A stretch of 64,000 nucleotides of DNA from Myxocyprinus asiaticus (taxonomy: Eukaryota; Chordata; Actinopteri; Cypriniformes; Catostomidae): the NCBI RefSeq assembly GCF_019703515.2, contig NC_059348.1, positions 25,946,656 to 26,010,655 of the forward strand. The letters run 5' to 3'. Position numbers and translations under genes: made by a program. The notes under the pieces are model-generated. The model was not told the origin of the DNA and searched no databases. It saw only the letters and a program-made list of their open reading frames with translations. Of the stretch, positions 51,401 through 61,832 are shown one piece after another. How positions within the stretch are numbered: position 1 is the stretch's first letter; the number at the start of each line of letters is the position of its first letter.

Positions 51401-54400
51401 CACACAGTTTTCCATTGTCTTCACAGCTGTTAGCAGATCAGGCTTTAAAAGGAGTTAAAATGCCCATGTTGTAGTTTACCTCTGCTGGTGAACAGTCTGG
51501 GGAAATGGCCACACATGATTTGCCGAACTGGATTGTGAAGAACAATGTGCAGAGTGTATCCATGGTGACCAGAGTCTGGGTCCACAGCATTGTCCTCTGT
51601 GGGTATGTAGGGACTATTGATGTGAAAGAAGATACAGTTCGTGTTAAGGGACTATGTGGAATGTTACCAACTTCAGCAACAAAATAACTGACAGTAATGA
51701 CCATTCATGTACCAAAATCTTGAACCAAGGAGACTTCTTTCAATCAGTTTGTGGAAGTGCAGGTTCACCATGATAAAGGCAATTTTCCAACTGCCCTGCA
51801 AACACCATTGATGAACATAAAACACAACATTTGTTTTCAGTCCACATAGACACAATGTTAAATAGTATCTGCAAAAATGCTTGTATTGAAATTATTTAAA
51901 GGAATAGTCCACCCAAAAATAAAACTTCTCTCATATTTTACTCACCCTCATGCCATCCCAGATGTGTATGACTTTCTTTCTTCTGCAGAACACAAATGAA
52001 GATTTTTTGAAAAATATTTCAGCTCTGTAGGTCCATTCAGTGCAGGTGAATGGTGGCCAGAACTTTGAAGCTCCAAAAAGTGCATAAAGGCAGCATAAAA
52101 GTAAATCAATAGAACTCCAGTAGTTAAATCTATTCAGTATCTAAGATGAATATCTCAGCTCTGTAGGTCCATACAATGCAAGTGGATGGTGATCAGCACT
52201 TTAAAGCTCCAAAAAGCACAGACAGTCATAGTAAAAGTAATCCATTTGACTCCAGAGGTTAAATTAATGTTTTCCAAAAGATGCAATCGCTTTGGATGAG
52301 AAACAGATCAATATTTAAGTCCTTTTCACTATAACTGTTTACTTCAGGTCACTCTCCAATAGCGACCATGAGCGGAATCAGTTCATGCTGCCTCTCGCGT
52401 GACATAAGCGGGCTGGTATGTTTACGGAGAACTAATGTGATACAACCGGAAGCGCAGCTCAATTTGTTTACAAGAGAATGCTGTACACAAGCTTCATTGG
52501 TTTAGCTTTAATTTGAACATGCCAGCACGCATATGTCACACGAGAGGCAATGTGAACTGATTCCGCTCATGGGCATGCATTGGAGAGCGAACGGAAGTGA
52601 ACAATTATAGGGAAATAATTGTGAACGATCTGTTTCTTACTAAAAGCAATTGTATCTCTTTAGAAGACATTCATTTAACCACTGGAGTCAAATGGATTAC
52701 TTTTACTACAATTGTCTGTGCTTTTTGGAGCTTTAAAATGCTGATCGCCATTCACTTGCATTGTATGGACCTATAGAGCTGAGATATTCTTCTAAAAATC
52801 TTAATCTGTGTTCTGCTGAAGAAAGAAAATCATACACATTTGGGATGGCATGAGAGTGAGTAAATGATGAGAGAATTTTTATGTTTGGGTGAACTATCCC
52901 TTTAAGTCCTTTTTTTTTTTTTTTTTTTTAACTATAAATGTCTACTTTCACCAGCCTTCCTAAGTGCTCGTTTCTCTTAAGAGTTCTTCTTCCTTTGTTT
53001 TTGGCGAATCATTTTCTTCGTGCATATTGCCACCTACTGGGCAGGGAGCAGAATTTATAGGAAAAAAGGACTTAAATATTGTTTTTTCTTACCCAGACCT
53101 ATCATATCACTACAGAAGTCATTGATTAAACCAATGGAGTCCTATGGATTACTTTTATGCTGCCTTTATGTGCTTTTTGGAGCTTTAAAGTTCTGGTCAC
53201 CATCCACTTGCATTGCATGGACCTACAGAGCTGAAATATTTTTCTAAAAATCTCTGTTTGCATTCATCAGAAGAAGGAAAGTCATACACATCTGGAATGG
53301 CATGAGGGTGAGTAAATGAGAGAATTTTCATTTTTGGGTGAACTATCCCTGCTTGTCTGAACATACCCGCCAGACTCCAACAGTGATGCATTTATCAAAC
53401 TGCAACAACTTCACAAGTGAGTCAGATCCAAGGAACGACCACTGTACTGCCCTATGCAACTTTGTTTTGTGAATCAGAGAACGCCACCTTGGCCTAAAGA
53501 TGAAAGGCATCAATTAGGTGAGCATTTTTATTTTTAAAAGGAATTGTTCAATAAAAATGAAAGGTTCTGCCATTATTTACTCACCCCAATGTCATTCGAA
53601 GCCCCCTCAACTTTGTATTCTTCTAGGGAACACAAAAGGTGAATTTGAGTAAATATCCAAGCGACTCTTTTCCATTTAATGAAAGTAAATGAGAAATGAA
53701 GCCATATGATAGCTTATGTGAGGAACAGAATAAGTAAAGGCTCCATCTTGGCTCTCCTTCATGAGCGTTCATGAGAGAAGTATCAATGTCACAAATGAAT
53801 CGTTCTTTTGAGACGGTTGATCTAGCTCACTAAACTGAATCTGAATGATTCACACACGAATCGGACTGATTCAGTTCTCGAGTTCAACTCAGTGACTCAA
53901 TGATCATTTGCAGCAGTTACCAGCAGTCTAGATTTGAAGATTATCAGTGAATAACGACCTCGTTTCAGTCTGTTCCTCACACAAAGCTATTGTATGGCTT
54001 CAGAAGCCTTGGAATGTAGTGCATGAGTCATATGGACTACTTTAATAATACTGTTATTGTGCTTTTGCATCCCTTATGAAGCTTGAAAGCCTCGGTCCCC
54101 ATTGCAAGTACAATTCTTAAAAAAATTATTTTGTTTTCCACGGGAAAAAAGAAAGTTGTACGGCTTCGGGATGACATGAGGGTGAGTAAATGGTGGCAGA
54201 ATTTAAATTTTTGTGTGAACTGTTCCTTTCAGCAGTGAATTTTCAGCAGTGTTCTTTACCTGTCTCCCGTAGCATGCGGTGTTGGACACATTATTCCATG
54301 AAGCTGTAGTGAAGCAACACAGAACATGTGTAGCCAGATGCCATGGATCCAGCACACCGTAACAGATGAATCTTCAAAAAAGGTGTGTGTCTGCTCAAAG

Positions 54401-55527
54401 ACAGCCGTGTGTCCATTGTTCTGGGTGAGTGTGATCTCCCACTGAATGTGCAACCTACTGTCAGACACCAGTTGTTAACTTTTTACATTGTTATTATGGG
54501 TAATATAAGTCACAGGTAAAGCAAGTAATGAGCATGTCATAAGTATAACTTGACCTTAAAGAGCTGCCTTTCTGTCAGATGTTCAATGAGAAGATGCAAG
54601 TTGGAATGTCTTACTTGAGAACTTGCTCTGTCAAAACTGGCATGCCTGTGTGGGGGTTCATGTGTCTTAGCTCCTTTTTCCACATGGTGTCCCTGTAGCC
54701 AGCCATCTCCTTGAGCAGCAGCTTCTTAAAGTATCCCCCAGGTTTCCCTTGCACACTTGCGGTGCTCAGGGCTTCTGTCACCATACTTGCTCGGGGCCTC
54801 CACTTTTTCTTCTCAATCTCACCAGCATACAATGCATACCAAAGAGCACTGGACAGACACTTTAATATATATTGTATACTTCATTCTATTTTACATACAG
54901 TTGTCCTTTATTTCGTGCACTCACTTGTTGTTAGCCAGATCATGAAACTGCTTGTTGACAAAGCTGATGTTAAAGAGAGAGGAAGCATCCAAAAAAGAAA
55001 GTATCTTCTGGATGATCTCAGAGGGCAATCTATGTAAAACGGATAGACAATAATCAGATATGTCTAGTATCTTTAAGTTGAGTGAGACCACAACAGCATA
55101 CAATGAAATAAATGTTTAAATGTTAAAACATGGAACAACTTGCCTTTCCAAATAATTGTCGTGGCTGGTCTGATTATGCTGTCTAGGCACAAGAGTTTTG
55201 CATGGTTTTGGAGACTGCAAAAGCGTCTGTACGGTGGTGTCCTCTTTCCGCCTGTGCCAGATGGAAAAATAAACGCCCAGTCTAAATTATGTGAAATATA
55301 TAAAGTGTCCCAGTACTTTTAAGCGAATAAGTAGCCCAAAGCAACATAGTTTAACCTCTTTGCCACACAAGGTTTGAGAAAGCCTCGACTGCTTACCCTC
55401 TTCCACCTTCAAACTGCGTAATTTCTTCTTCTGTGCTTTCTTCCTGAAATTTTCCACATGTAGTTTGTTGGACGTTCTTATTGAAGCCTTGTATCAAACT
55501 CTGGGAAAACTCAACACGAGCAGCCAT
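45432..55527 (-). CDS. fbxo15: F-box only protein 15 (complete, 10 exons)
   Basis: Likely substrate-recognition subunit of an SCF (SKP1-CUL1-F-box) ubiquitin ligase. Exons: 55527-55397, 55251-55144, 55029-54925, 54848-54615, 54457-54260, 53493-53367, 51795-51713, 51613-51480, 51350-51229, 45722-45432. All phases agree and the total is 510 codons plus stop, the length I recall for human FBXO15. The F-box is in exon 3 (LPSEIIQKILSFLDASSLFN, then NKQFHDLANNK). Later landmarks are LRHMNPHTGMPVLTEQVL, WKIAFIMVNLHFHKLIERSL, DPDSGHHGYTLHIVLHNP and the last-exon segment LTVLDEGERPFWCVSSPV. Intron 2 has a GC donor. Intron 9 is 5.5 kb and filled with repeats. The family assignment is from the pattern of motifs and total length; another F-box paralogue is a lesser alternative. 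Confidence 0.82.
46068..46693. repeat. Foldback MITE, family B, second copy
   Basis: It starts with gagttaagctcaatcaacag and ends with gcttaacttgtattgaac, inverted to each other. The arms also share segments such as aatgttgattatcac and ggtaatcaacattatgcc. Same family as 21218-21833. Confidence 0.75.
49037..49443 (-). mobile_element. tRNA-derived SINE inserted in the L1 relic
   Basis: Read on the minus strand from 49443, it starts with a tRNA-like head: an A-box-like tatctcagcgagtg and a B-box gagttcaaatcc, the spacing expected for RNA polymerase III promoters. The body (about 300 bases) is GC-rich. The end (reverse complement of 49037-49060) reads ctagagcgcattgggaattg. This is the type of cyprinid SINE with a widely conserved central domain. 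It interrupts ORF2 of the L1 between two reverse transcriptase blocks. No clear target duplication was seen, so flanking L1 bases may have been lost. Confidence 0.8.
49700..50745. mobile_element. LTR-like insertion in the L1 relic
   Basis: About 1 kb that replaces the expected L1 sequence between the reverse transcriptase segments ending PIAAI (49694) and starting LFKVLEIYRFGN (about 50746). It has two ~165-base direct repeats (49978-50100 and 50142-50270, sharing ggtgtccaaaaaaggcagat), a TATA-like actgtataaaa at 50564 and an aataaaag at 50640. The order of enhancer-like repeats, TATA box and poly(A) signal fits the U3-R-U5 of a solo LTR. Exact ends and target duplication are not resolved. 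Confidence 0.5.
51898..52905. repeat. 1-kb foldback MITE, family A
   Basis: It starts with aaggaatagtccacccaaaa and ends with ttgggtgaactatcccttta. Long arms pair, including cctctcgcgtgacat near 52393 with gtcacacgagaggc near 52537, and the segments near gaatatctcagctctgtagg on both sides. It is the largest palindrome in the window, in fbxo15 intron 6. Confidence 0.82.
52910..53352. repeat. Further family A MITE fragment
   Basis: After a poly(T) run (52911-52930) the sequence continues with family A internal segments and ends gttgggtgaactatccc-like at 53333-53350. It lacks the left arm and is probably a second, truncated insertion beside the 1-kb copy. Confidence 0.6.
53540..54235. repeat. 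Related foldback repeat in fbxo15 intron 5
   Basis: It begins with aaggaattgttcaataaaaa and catttactcaccccaatgtc and ends with gatgacatgagggtgagtaa and gtgtgaactgttccttt. The internal part matches 31050-31100 (gttcctcacacaaagctat). Non-coding. Confidence 0.65.
55030..55143 (-). other. fbxo15: GC-AG intron of fbxo15
   Basis: The donor is aaag|gcaagt at 55144/55143 and the acceptor tacatag. The phase (2 to 1) agrees with neighbouring exons. A second GC-AG intron in the window, besides the one in agxt. Confidence 0.8.
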
Positions 55528-55627
55528 GATGACTTCAGTTAGGTTTCGAACTCAGCCCTCTTTATCGGTAACCCGACTAACAAGACTGTACTTTCCTAGA
55601 GAACATGTTGATTATAAGAAAATAATG

Positions 55628-55628
<1 letters not shown>

Positions 55629-55669
<41 letters not shown>

Positions 55670-55672
55670 TTA
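55629..55672 (+). repeat. (ATT)n microsatellite
   Basis: About fourteen att units, roughly 100 bases upstream of the fbxo15 start codon (minus strand), in or close to its promoter. Confidence 0.95.
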
Positions 55673-56074
55673 TCATAATTTGATTAAAACAATTTTTTAT
55701 CAAGAATATGATGCTTCTCAAATATACGAAACTCGTCTGTCAGAAGTTATCTTTTTGTGTGTCGAAATAGGTATCACTTACCTGGTCTGAAATACAAGTC
55801 CGTTTATTTACTGCTTAATTAAGTCAAGTTCTCCTTGTAAAATTTTTTTTTTTTTTTTTAATTAAAAAAAATGATATATATTTCTTTGGGTTATTAATTT
55901 TTCTAGACACATATTTATCTATCGGGTCTATTCAGTCATTAAATCATTAATTATTTAAATCTTCTGCCTATATTTAGTCTATTTATGGTGAATATGAGCA
56001 AAGTTGGACACAAAGCAAAAATGAAGAAATACGAAATACTGGGGAAAATAATCTTTGATATAGAAGTTCACTGA

Positions 56075-56345
56075 TCGTGAAATTTCCCGATACTGACGAT
56101 AACTGATGATGGTGGAAAAGGCCGATAACCGATTAATAGAGTGATGGTTAAAAAAAAACAAACAAAGTCTTTCCTTACTGTAATGGGTACAGACACGAGG
56201 CTACAAGAGTCAAAAATGAATAAAATACCAGATGCCGTTTTTTAAATCACCAAAATTACCAGAAATTACCAGAAAAAAAGGTGTATATAGCGCGGGACTT
56301 TTAACTATAAACAAGCCTGAAACACACCGGGGACTCTTATTTTGC
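56075..56345 (+). repeat. hAT-like element fragment, second copy
   Basis: Segments gaaaaggccgataaccgatt, aagtctttccttactgtaat and gggactcttattttgcaatg correspond to the inverted copy at 14050-14265. It is non-coding. Confidence 0.5.
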
Positions 56346-56754
56346 AATGAAGGGAACCTACTCCTAGTAGTCCTATTTAGCAAATTAAGCCTTTATTGTA
56401 TTATTTATTTATTATTCACAGATATGAAGTTGGAGACACGATGTATGCATTTCAATATAGTCGCATTTCCCTTTGTATGCCCTCGCTTTAGTTTAGAACA
56501 GTTGATACATTTAATCAAAATAACAAAATATGCATTGAAGAATAAAAATATGGATGAATCAGTGGATACAGCAAATACCTACGTGATTGTTTTATTTCAC
56601 CTGTAGAGCTGTTATACTGTTGAACCAAGCTGTAAAAGTTACATATCAGTTTATCTCTTTTTTTTTTTTTCTTTAACCAAATCCCAGATTTTTTCAAACA
56701 ATACTGTTGGACATTTGTATTGTCAAAGTGGGATGCTTAATTTTTGTCACTCTT

Positions 56755-57045
56755 TGAAGTGAAAGTTAACCCAAAAAGGAAGATTCGCTCATCATTTACT
56801 CACCCTCTTGCCATCCCAGATGCAGGGCCGTAGCTAGTGGGGTGAAAGGTGGTAACGATTCTAGGAGGCCACAGGCCCAAGGGGGCCCCACAACAAATTC
56901 TAAACTGTATTTTTTTTTAATAGGAAAGGGGCCCTGATCAATATACAGTCAGGGGGCCCCATAATACCTTGTACGGCCCTGCCCAGATGTGTATGACTTT
57001 CTTCTGCAGAACACAAATTATATATATTATACTTATTAATTATAT
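56755..57045. repeat. Family A MITE split by a younger hAT-like MITE
   Basis: The outer element starts gtgaaagttaacccaaaaag and ctcatcatttactcaccctc. Its internal motif (ccatcccagatgtgtatgac) is interrupted after cccagatg by the 159-base element below and then resumes. It is truncated on the right, at a TA-rich stretch followed by a Tc1-type element. Confidence 0.8.
56823..56981. mobile_element. hAT-like MITE with 8-bp target duplication
   Basis: 159 bases with inverted ends cagggccgtagc and tacggccctg. The 8-base sequence cccagatg flanks it on both sides (56815-56822 and 56982-56989) and occurs once in empty copies of the host repeat. An 8-base duplication plus a CAGGG-type end points to mobilisation by a hAT transposase. 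Confidence 0.88.
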
Positions 57046-57560
57046 ATACACTACCGGTCAAATATTTTGAAACACTTATTCTTTATTATTATTTTTTTTT
57101 CTTCACATTTTAGAATAATAGTAAAGTCATCAAAACTATGGAATAACATAAATGGAACTATGGGAATTATGTTGTGACTAAACAAAATCCAAAATAAATC
57201 AAAACTATGTTATATTTTAGCATCTTCAAAGTAGTCACCTTTGCCTAGAATTTGCAGACATGTACTGTTGACATTTTCTCAACCAACTTCTTGAGGTATC
57301 ACCCTGGGATGCTTTTTAAACAGTATTGAAGGAGTTCCCATCTATGTTGGGCACTTATTGGCTGCTTTTCTTTATTATTTGGTCCAAGTCATCAATTTCA
57401 AAAACGTTTTTTTTTTTTTTTTTTATTAAATTTTAGTATTATAATGAAATAAATTAATATGGTGGCACAATTATATTTTTGTTTACAAAACTAATTTCAA
57501 ACATTTAAGCATATGCCTTCAGATCAAAAGATTTTTAAGATCATGAGACCGGTAGTGTAT
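57046..57560. mobile_element. Tc1/mariner-type MITE (CACTACCGGTCAAA ends)
   Basis: Inverted ends: tacactaccggtcaaatatt at the left and gagaccggtagtgtata at the right, inserted in TA-rich DNA as expected for TA-targeting elements. The interior (for example aaagtagtcacctttgccta, ccaacttcttgaggtatcac) is a diverged remnant of a Tc1-like transposase region without an open frame. Confidence 0.8.
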
Positions 57561-58048
57561 ATACTATAGTGAATAACAAATGTGGAGAGCATTTCAAAAT
57601 GGTTTATTTTCTCAGATCTAAAGGTTTTGCGTCAAATTGATTGTTAGAGTCTCTGATTACTGTCTCCCAGAATCAGGAAACACGCACTGTGATGGCAAAC
57701 AGATAGTAGTTCAGCTGCAGTGACATCCTAAATACAATTACTATCATTTACACTGCTAATAAATTCCTGGTTATCTGAAAATATTCAAGCGGAATGTCAT
57801 GCCCATTCAACCAGTCTGGTAGGCTCAAATTAAAATTCGTAGACACTTGATTTTTGTATTTTTTTTTTTTTCTAATGCTTTATGTCTTATCTGTCGTCTA
57901 TTCATTTATAAGTCCAAACAAACATCAAAGGTATTATTAACAGTCATTCAATAAAATGCTCGGTGACAGTGGCTGCACCAAAAGGTGACCGCTCGCATAT
58001 TTGATCAGTGTGGTTCACGGTGTGCTAGTGGTTTGCGTGTGTCCGCAG

Positions 58049-59354
58049 TGGAGCTGAACCCCGCAGTGCTGCCGCTGGACTGGCTTCTGGGAACCTGGCA
58101 GTCTGATGAACCAGGAGTGGGCTCTTTACCCTCCATCGCACCTTTTCGTTACACAGAGACTCTGCATTTCTCACATGTGATCAACTGTATGTAAAAAATA
58201 TGCATTGCACTTTTTTTTAGGGGGTATTATTGACATTGTTCACTTTGACCCACACTCTGAAAATCAGACTTTGCCATTTGAATAAGTAGGAATGGCAGTT
58301 AACATTTAGTTATTTTTAATACAGATTTAATGCATTCCATGCTGAGAGCAAATAGCCTCTTCACAGGGAATGTGGATTTATTAGGCTTCAGCCAGGTACC
58401 AACAGGGTGGCCTTCATCATCGCACAAAACTCAGGTATTATATTTATGTTGAGCCTTTTCTGTCAGGTACATTAATAAAAATATTGCAATATATAGTGTA
58501 TTGTCCATCAAAACCAAATGTCTCTTCCTGGTCTGGTGGAGATTGAGGGGGAACTCACTGGACATCAGCCGACTCTGCACAGCACCACTCTGGCTAGAAT
58601 ATCTTTTGCCAAGGAGCCAGCAGGTTCAGCAGGTTTCAAAAAGTATACTGAGTTGTACTTATGCCTTATCAACAACAGTGGAACAACGATAAACTCTAAT
58701 ATAGCACATTTCATACATTTTATGATACTTAACATTCCAACAAATAACATACCATCTTGCATACAGAAAAATATTAACACTTGAACAGTTATTAACTGGG
58801 GAACATACCAGATAATATTAAATAAAAAATATGGCCAAAACTGTATGGACAACGTGGCACTGTCATAGGATGCCTCCAGTAAAAATGCAAACTCCAAGTC
58901 TAATGTAGAAGAACTTGACTGATCTGGACAAAACTCTTGACCTGAACCCTACTGAACACTTTGGGGTGAAACAGAATACTACAAGACATGCCGAATTAGC
59001 CAACATCAGTACCTGGTGCTCTTCTGAATGGAAACAGCCATTGTTTGTTTCAATATCTAGTGGAAAGCCTTACCAAAAGAGTGGAGGCTGTTATAGCTAC
59101 AAAGGGAGTATAACTCTCCTAATGCCCATGGTTTTGAAATGCACATATGGGTGTTGTGTTGGGGTGTCCACATACATTTGGCCATGTAGTATAGGCTTAA
59201 AAATTATTGTTCCACTACTAATTTCTATTTTGATCAGATCTCAAGGCACATCCAGCTGAAGCCAGATGGAAGGCTGGAACAGACCGTCTCCATGGTGTTG
59301 GGAGGACAGCCTCTGACGCAGCATTTGCACATCACCTACAGCAGGACTGATTGA
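58049..59354 (+). pseudogene. thap4: THAP4 C-terminal nitrobindin-like domain, broken
   Basis: Four exon-like blocks: 58049-58190 (ELNPAVLPLDWLLGTWQSDE), 58325-58434 (LHRECGFIRLQPGTNRVAFI), 58531-58632 (LVEIEGELTGHQPTLHSTTL, ARISFAKEP) and 59238-59354 (LKPDGRLEQTVSM, LTQHLHITY, stop). They match the haem-binding beta-barrel of THAP4, next to BOK in human as well. Three lesions are visible: an in-frame TAG after AESK in the second block (58352-58354), loss of the acceptor AG before the third block (cttcctg|gt), and one extra base in the third block near 58624 that breaks the phase to the last exon. No THAP zinc finger or start codon is seen. Best read as a decayed paralogue, possibly after the fish-specific genome duplication. 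A sequence error cannot explain all three. Confidence 0.8.
58820..59195 (+). repeat. Tc1-like transposase 3' fragment in a thap4 intron
   Basis: The plus strand resembles the end of a fish Tc1 transposase ORF: aagaacttgactgatctgga, then accctactgaacactttggg (LNPTEHF), aaagccttaccaaaagagtg and gaggctgttatagctacaaa. It ends with the terminal motif gtgtccacatacatttggcc at about 59165-59184. Frames are broken. Same family as the relic at 12106-14360. Confidence 0.7.
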
Positions 59355-59666
59355 CCAGCTGAAATGTGGGAGGAAGTTGTGATACCAAAAAGCACTTGTA
59401 CTAATGTACTTTGTACATCTTGTTTGATGCAAAATTTTTATGGTTCATATATAGCAACCTGCTGGTGATGGGAATGCTATTGGCAATATACTGTGTGTTA
59501 CTAGGAATGTTAACATTGCAACTTTGCTAATACTGTTACATTATATAGAGAGATCCCTTTTTGGTATGTTTGGTGTAATGTAGAACAACTGAATCAGAGT
59601 ATGAAAGCCTTTTTGCACATTACATTGTTAATGGAGAACTCTGTCTCTAAAGAAACTGGTGATCAG

Positions 59667-59672
59667 AATAAA
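59667..59672 (+). terminator. Candidate poly(A) signal after the thap4 relic
   Basis: AATAAA about 315 bases after the last thap4 stop, followed by a second aataaa-like motif at 59680. It fits the original 3' end of the gene. Confidence 0.45.
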
Positions 59673-59698
59673 CTTACAAATAAAAATATGAATTAATT

Positions 59699-59938
59699 GG
59701 TAACACTTTACAATAAGATTCCATTTGTTAACATTATTTATTGCATTAGGTATCATGAAGAAGCAATGATAAAAATTGTTAGTTCAAATTGCATTAATGT
59801 TAACATACAGAGTTTTTTTTTTTTAATTAAAAATTGTAAATGTTTAAATAAACACTAACCAATATTACTAAAAGGTGTTAAAGTATTGTTCATTGTTATT
59901 CATGTCAACAAATGGAACCCTATTGTAAAGTATTACCA
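59699..59938. mobile_element. MITE with GGTAACACTTTACAATA ends
   Basis: The left end ggtaacactttacaataaga and the right end (reverse complement of ttgtaaagtattacc) are inverted copies. The arms also pair through tccatttgttaacatta and gtcaacaaatgga. About 240 bases, non-coding. A common hAT-like fish MITE by its ends. Confidence 0.75.
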
Positions 59939-60650
59939 GTTAACCTCCAAAATATGTTATTTCCAGTAATAGCTACTTAAATACAACAAAGTTTTTAATG
60001 TCTGTAAATTGTAATTTGAAGGGAATATGGGGTAATGTATTAACAAAGAAATTGAATAGCACTGACATAAAGCTGCCTGGTTATGTTTTTTAATCTTTTC
60101 TATACCCTCTCAGTTAAATTACTTTCAGTTGCTCTATATGGTTAAAATCTTTATTTTAAGATGTACATCTGGTGACAACTCAGGTGGTATACATACCACT
60201 CAAACTGTATGATAATACAAAGTGACACTCCAAACATCATTTTAGCAATTTTGTAGAAATAAAAATCTGACAATTGATTGTCAGAGTCAAACATTACAAT
60301 GTTTCACTCAACATCACAATCATTCAGTTAAAAATCTCAGAAGAATGCATCATCAGCATAAAAGAGGCTCCATTACATTCAGAGTCAAACTGAGGAGGAA
60401 AGACATTGTTGCTCCAACAATGAATATAGCACCTTTTCTCTTTCATTGCCATCTGCTCCCAGAATTTCAGGTCATAGTATTATAATAAAGGTTAAATGAG
60501 ATTAAAGTGCAAATGAACCTGGATAATGTGCTCTGAACTTTGTGATGGACTGTTTGCTCCCCAGGACTCCACAAACAGTACAATCAGTCATTCAAATAGT
60601 TCTGGGAAGGAAGGATTCTGTTCTCAGTCATCATGGTTACCTGCACAAGG

Positions 60651-61406
60651 CTACTTCATCAGGTAGATGTACATGGTCTTTAAGAACTGCCTCCATGTTA
60701 ATGTAGCTGTTGACAACCAATGAGCATGAGCACTAGAGTCCATGTTCACCACACATTTTGAAATATCCCCCTGGAAAGAGAGTTTTAAAGGAATAAGCTG
60801 TTATTTGACATGTTTATACCACTTTAACATGACTGTTAAGAGTTGTTTTACCCAAACCAAAATTGTGTGTGTCTATGTAATAAGCTCTTGAAAGAACTCT
60901 CAAAACTACAGAACATAGAAAACAATTAGTTTAACTATTCAGCCTGTGATGTTAATAACTTTGCATATTGTTCTTGTTGGGCCTATGCAGTCCATTGTAA
61001 TAAAAATAAACTTTGTGTTTGATTTTTAGGACAGTTGTTACCTTCGTGTTGGGTCAAATTTGATGGCCAATGAAAATATGTGTCCTGAAGCAAAACCAGT
61101 TGAGATTTACTGCATAAATGCACCTTGATGCTGTGTAGCCACAGAACAAATGGACAACAATAAAGTATTTCCCCATATGGCCTCTAGAGGTCAGGAGTAC
61201 ACTTGGTTCATAGAGAAGGTATTACAGAGAATGGCCGCTTACCCATCCTCCTCTCTTTTTTAGCCATGGCACCAGGCTCCTATGCACAAACTCTCCCAGA
61301 CTATCCACGATGGTGTGCACCATGACTGGATGGCCCTGTCGCACACAGTCCACAGCCAGGCCAGCAGCTACGGCGAAGATGGCCACCACTTTCCCCCATG
61401 TGATCC
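60651..61406 (-). CDS. bok: BOK-like Bcl-2 family protein, last two coding exons
   Basis: Multi-domain Bcl-2 family apoptosis regulator of the BOK type. Exon 61406-61243 encodes a BH1 region (ITWGKVVAIFAVAAGLAVDC) and the start of BH2 (HTIVDSLGEFVHRSLVPWLK, ending KRGGW). Exon 60770-60651 gives the last 39 residues (GDISKCVVNMDSSAHAHWLS ... YIYLMK) and the stop at 60653-60651. Junction phases agree. The start, BH4 and BH3 exons lie right of the window. The tail after HWLS is richer in Thr, Arg and Lys than the hydrophobic anchor of mammalian BOK. Zebrafish has two bok genes and this may be the b copy, which is not provable here. Minus-strand neighbours match human 2q37 (THAP4-BOK). Confidence 0.85.
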
Positions 61407-61617
61407 CTTAAAAGTAAAAGCAACTCTGTCAGACTCAGCAGATCTAAAACCCTACTGAGCCATTCCTTTTGAGCACCTCAAACTCGCTTCTTCTTACATC
61501 AGTCACTTTTTAAATGTGAAATACACATGTAATAGCAAAAACAGTGAACAAAAGATTGCTAATAAGACAGAATTCTGTACTGCTGCCTAAAACAGACCAT
61601 TACTGATTTAGGAAACT

Positions 61618-61832
61618 TTAAAGGGTTAGTTCAACCAAATTTGATGGATTTGGGAGGTTCAAAATTTTGGCACCCATTAAATTGCATTGTATGGACCTAC
61701 AGAGCTGAAATATTCTTCTAAAAATCTTAATTTGTGTTCTGCAGAAGAAAGTAAGTCATACACATCTGGGATGTCAGGAGGGTGAGTAAATCATGAGAGA
61801 ATTTTCATTTTTGGGTGAACTATCCCTTTAAG
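61618..61832. repeat. Foldback MITE, family A, short copy
   Basis: It starts with ttaaagggttagttcaacca and ends with gggtgaactatccctttaag. The interior has ttgtatggacctacagagct and cagaagaaagtaagtcatac. About 215 bases in the intron upstream of the bok exon at 61406. Confidence 0.78.

Noticed and set aside
58501..58784. 88-codon ORF continuing past thap4 block 3
   Set aside because: Only the first ~35 codons match the domain; the rest is intron sequence read through because of the extra base.
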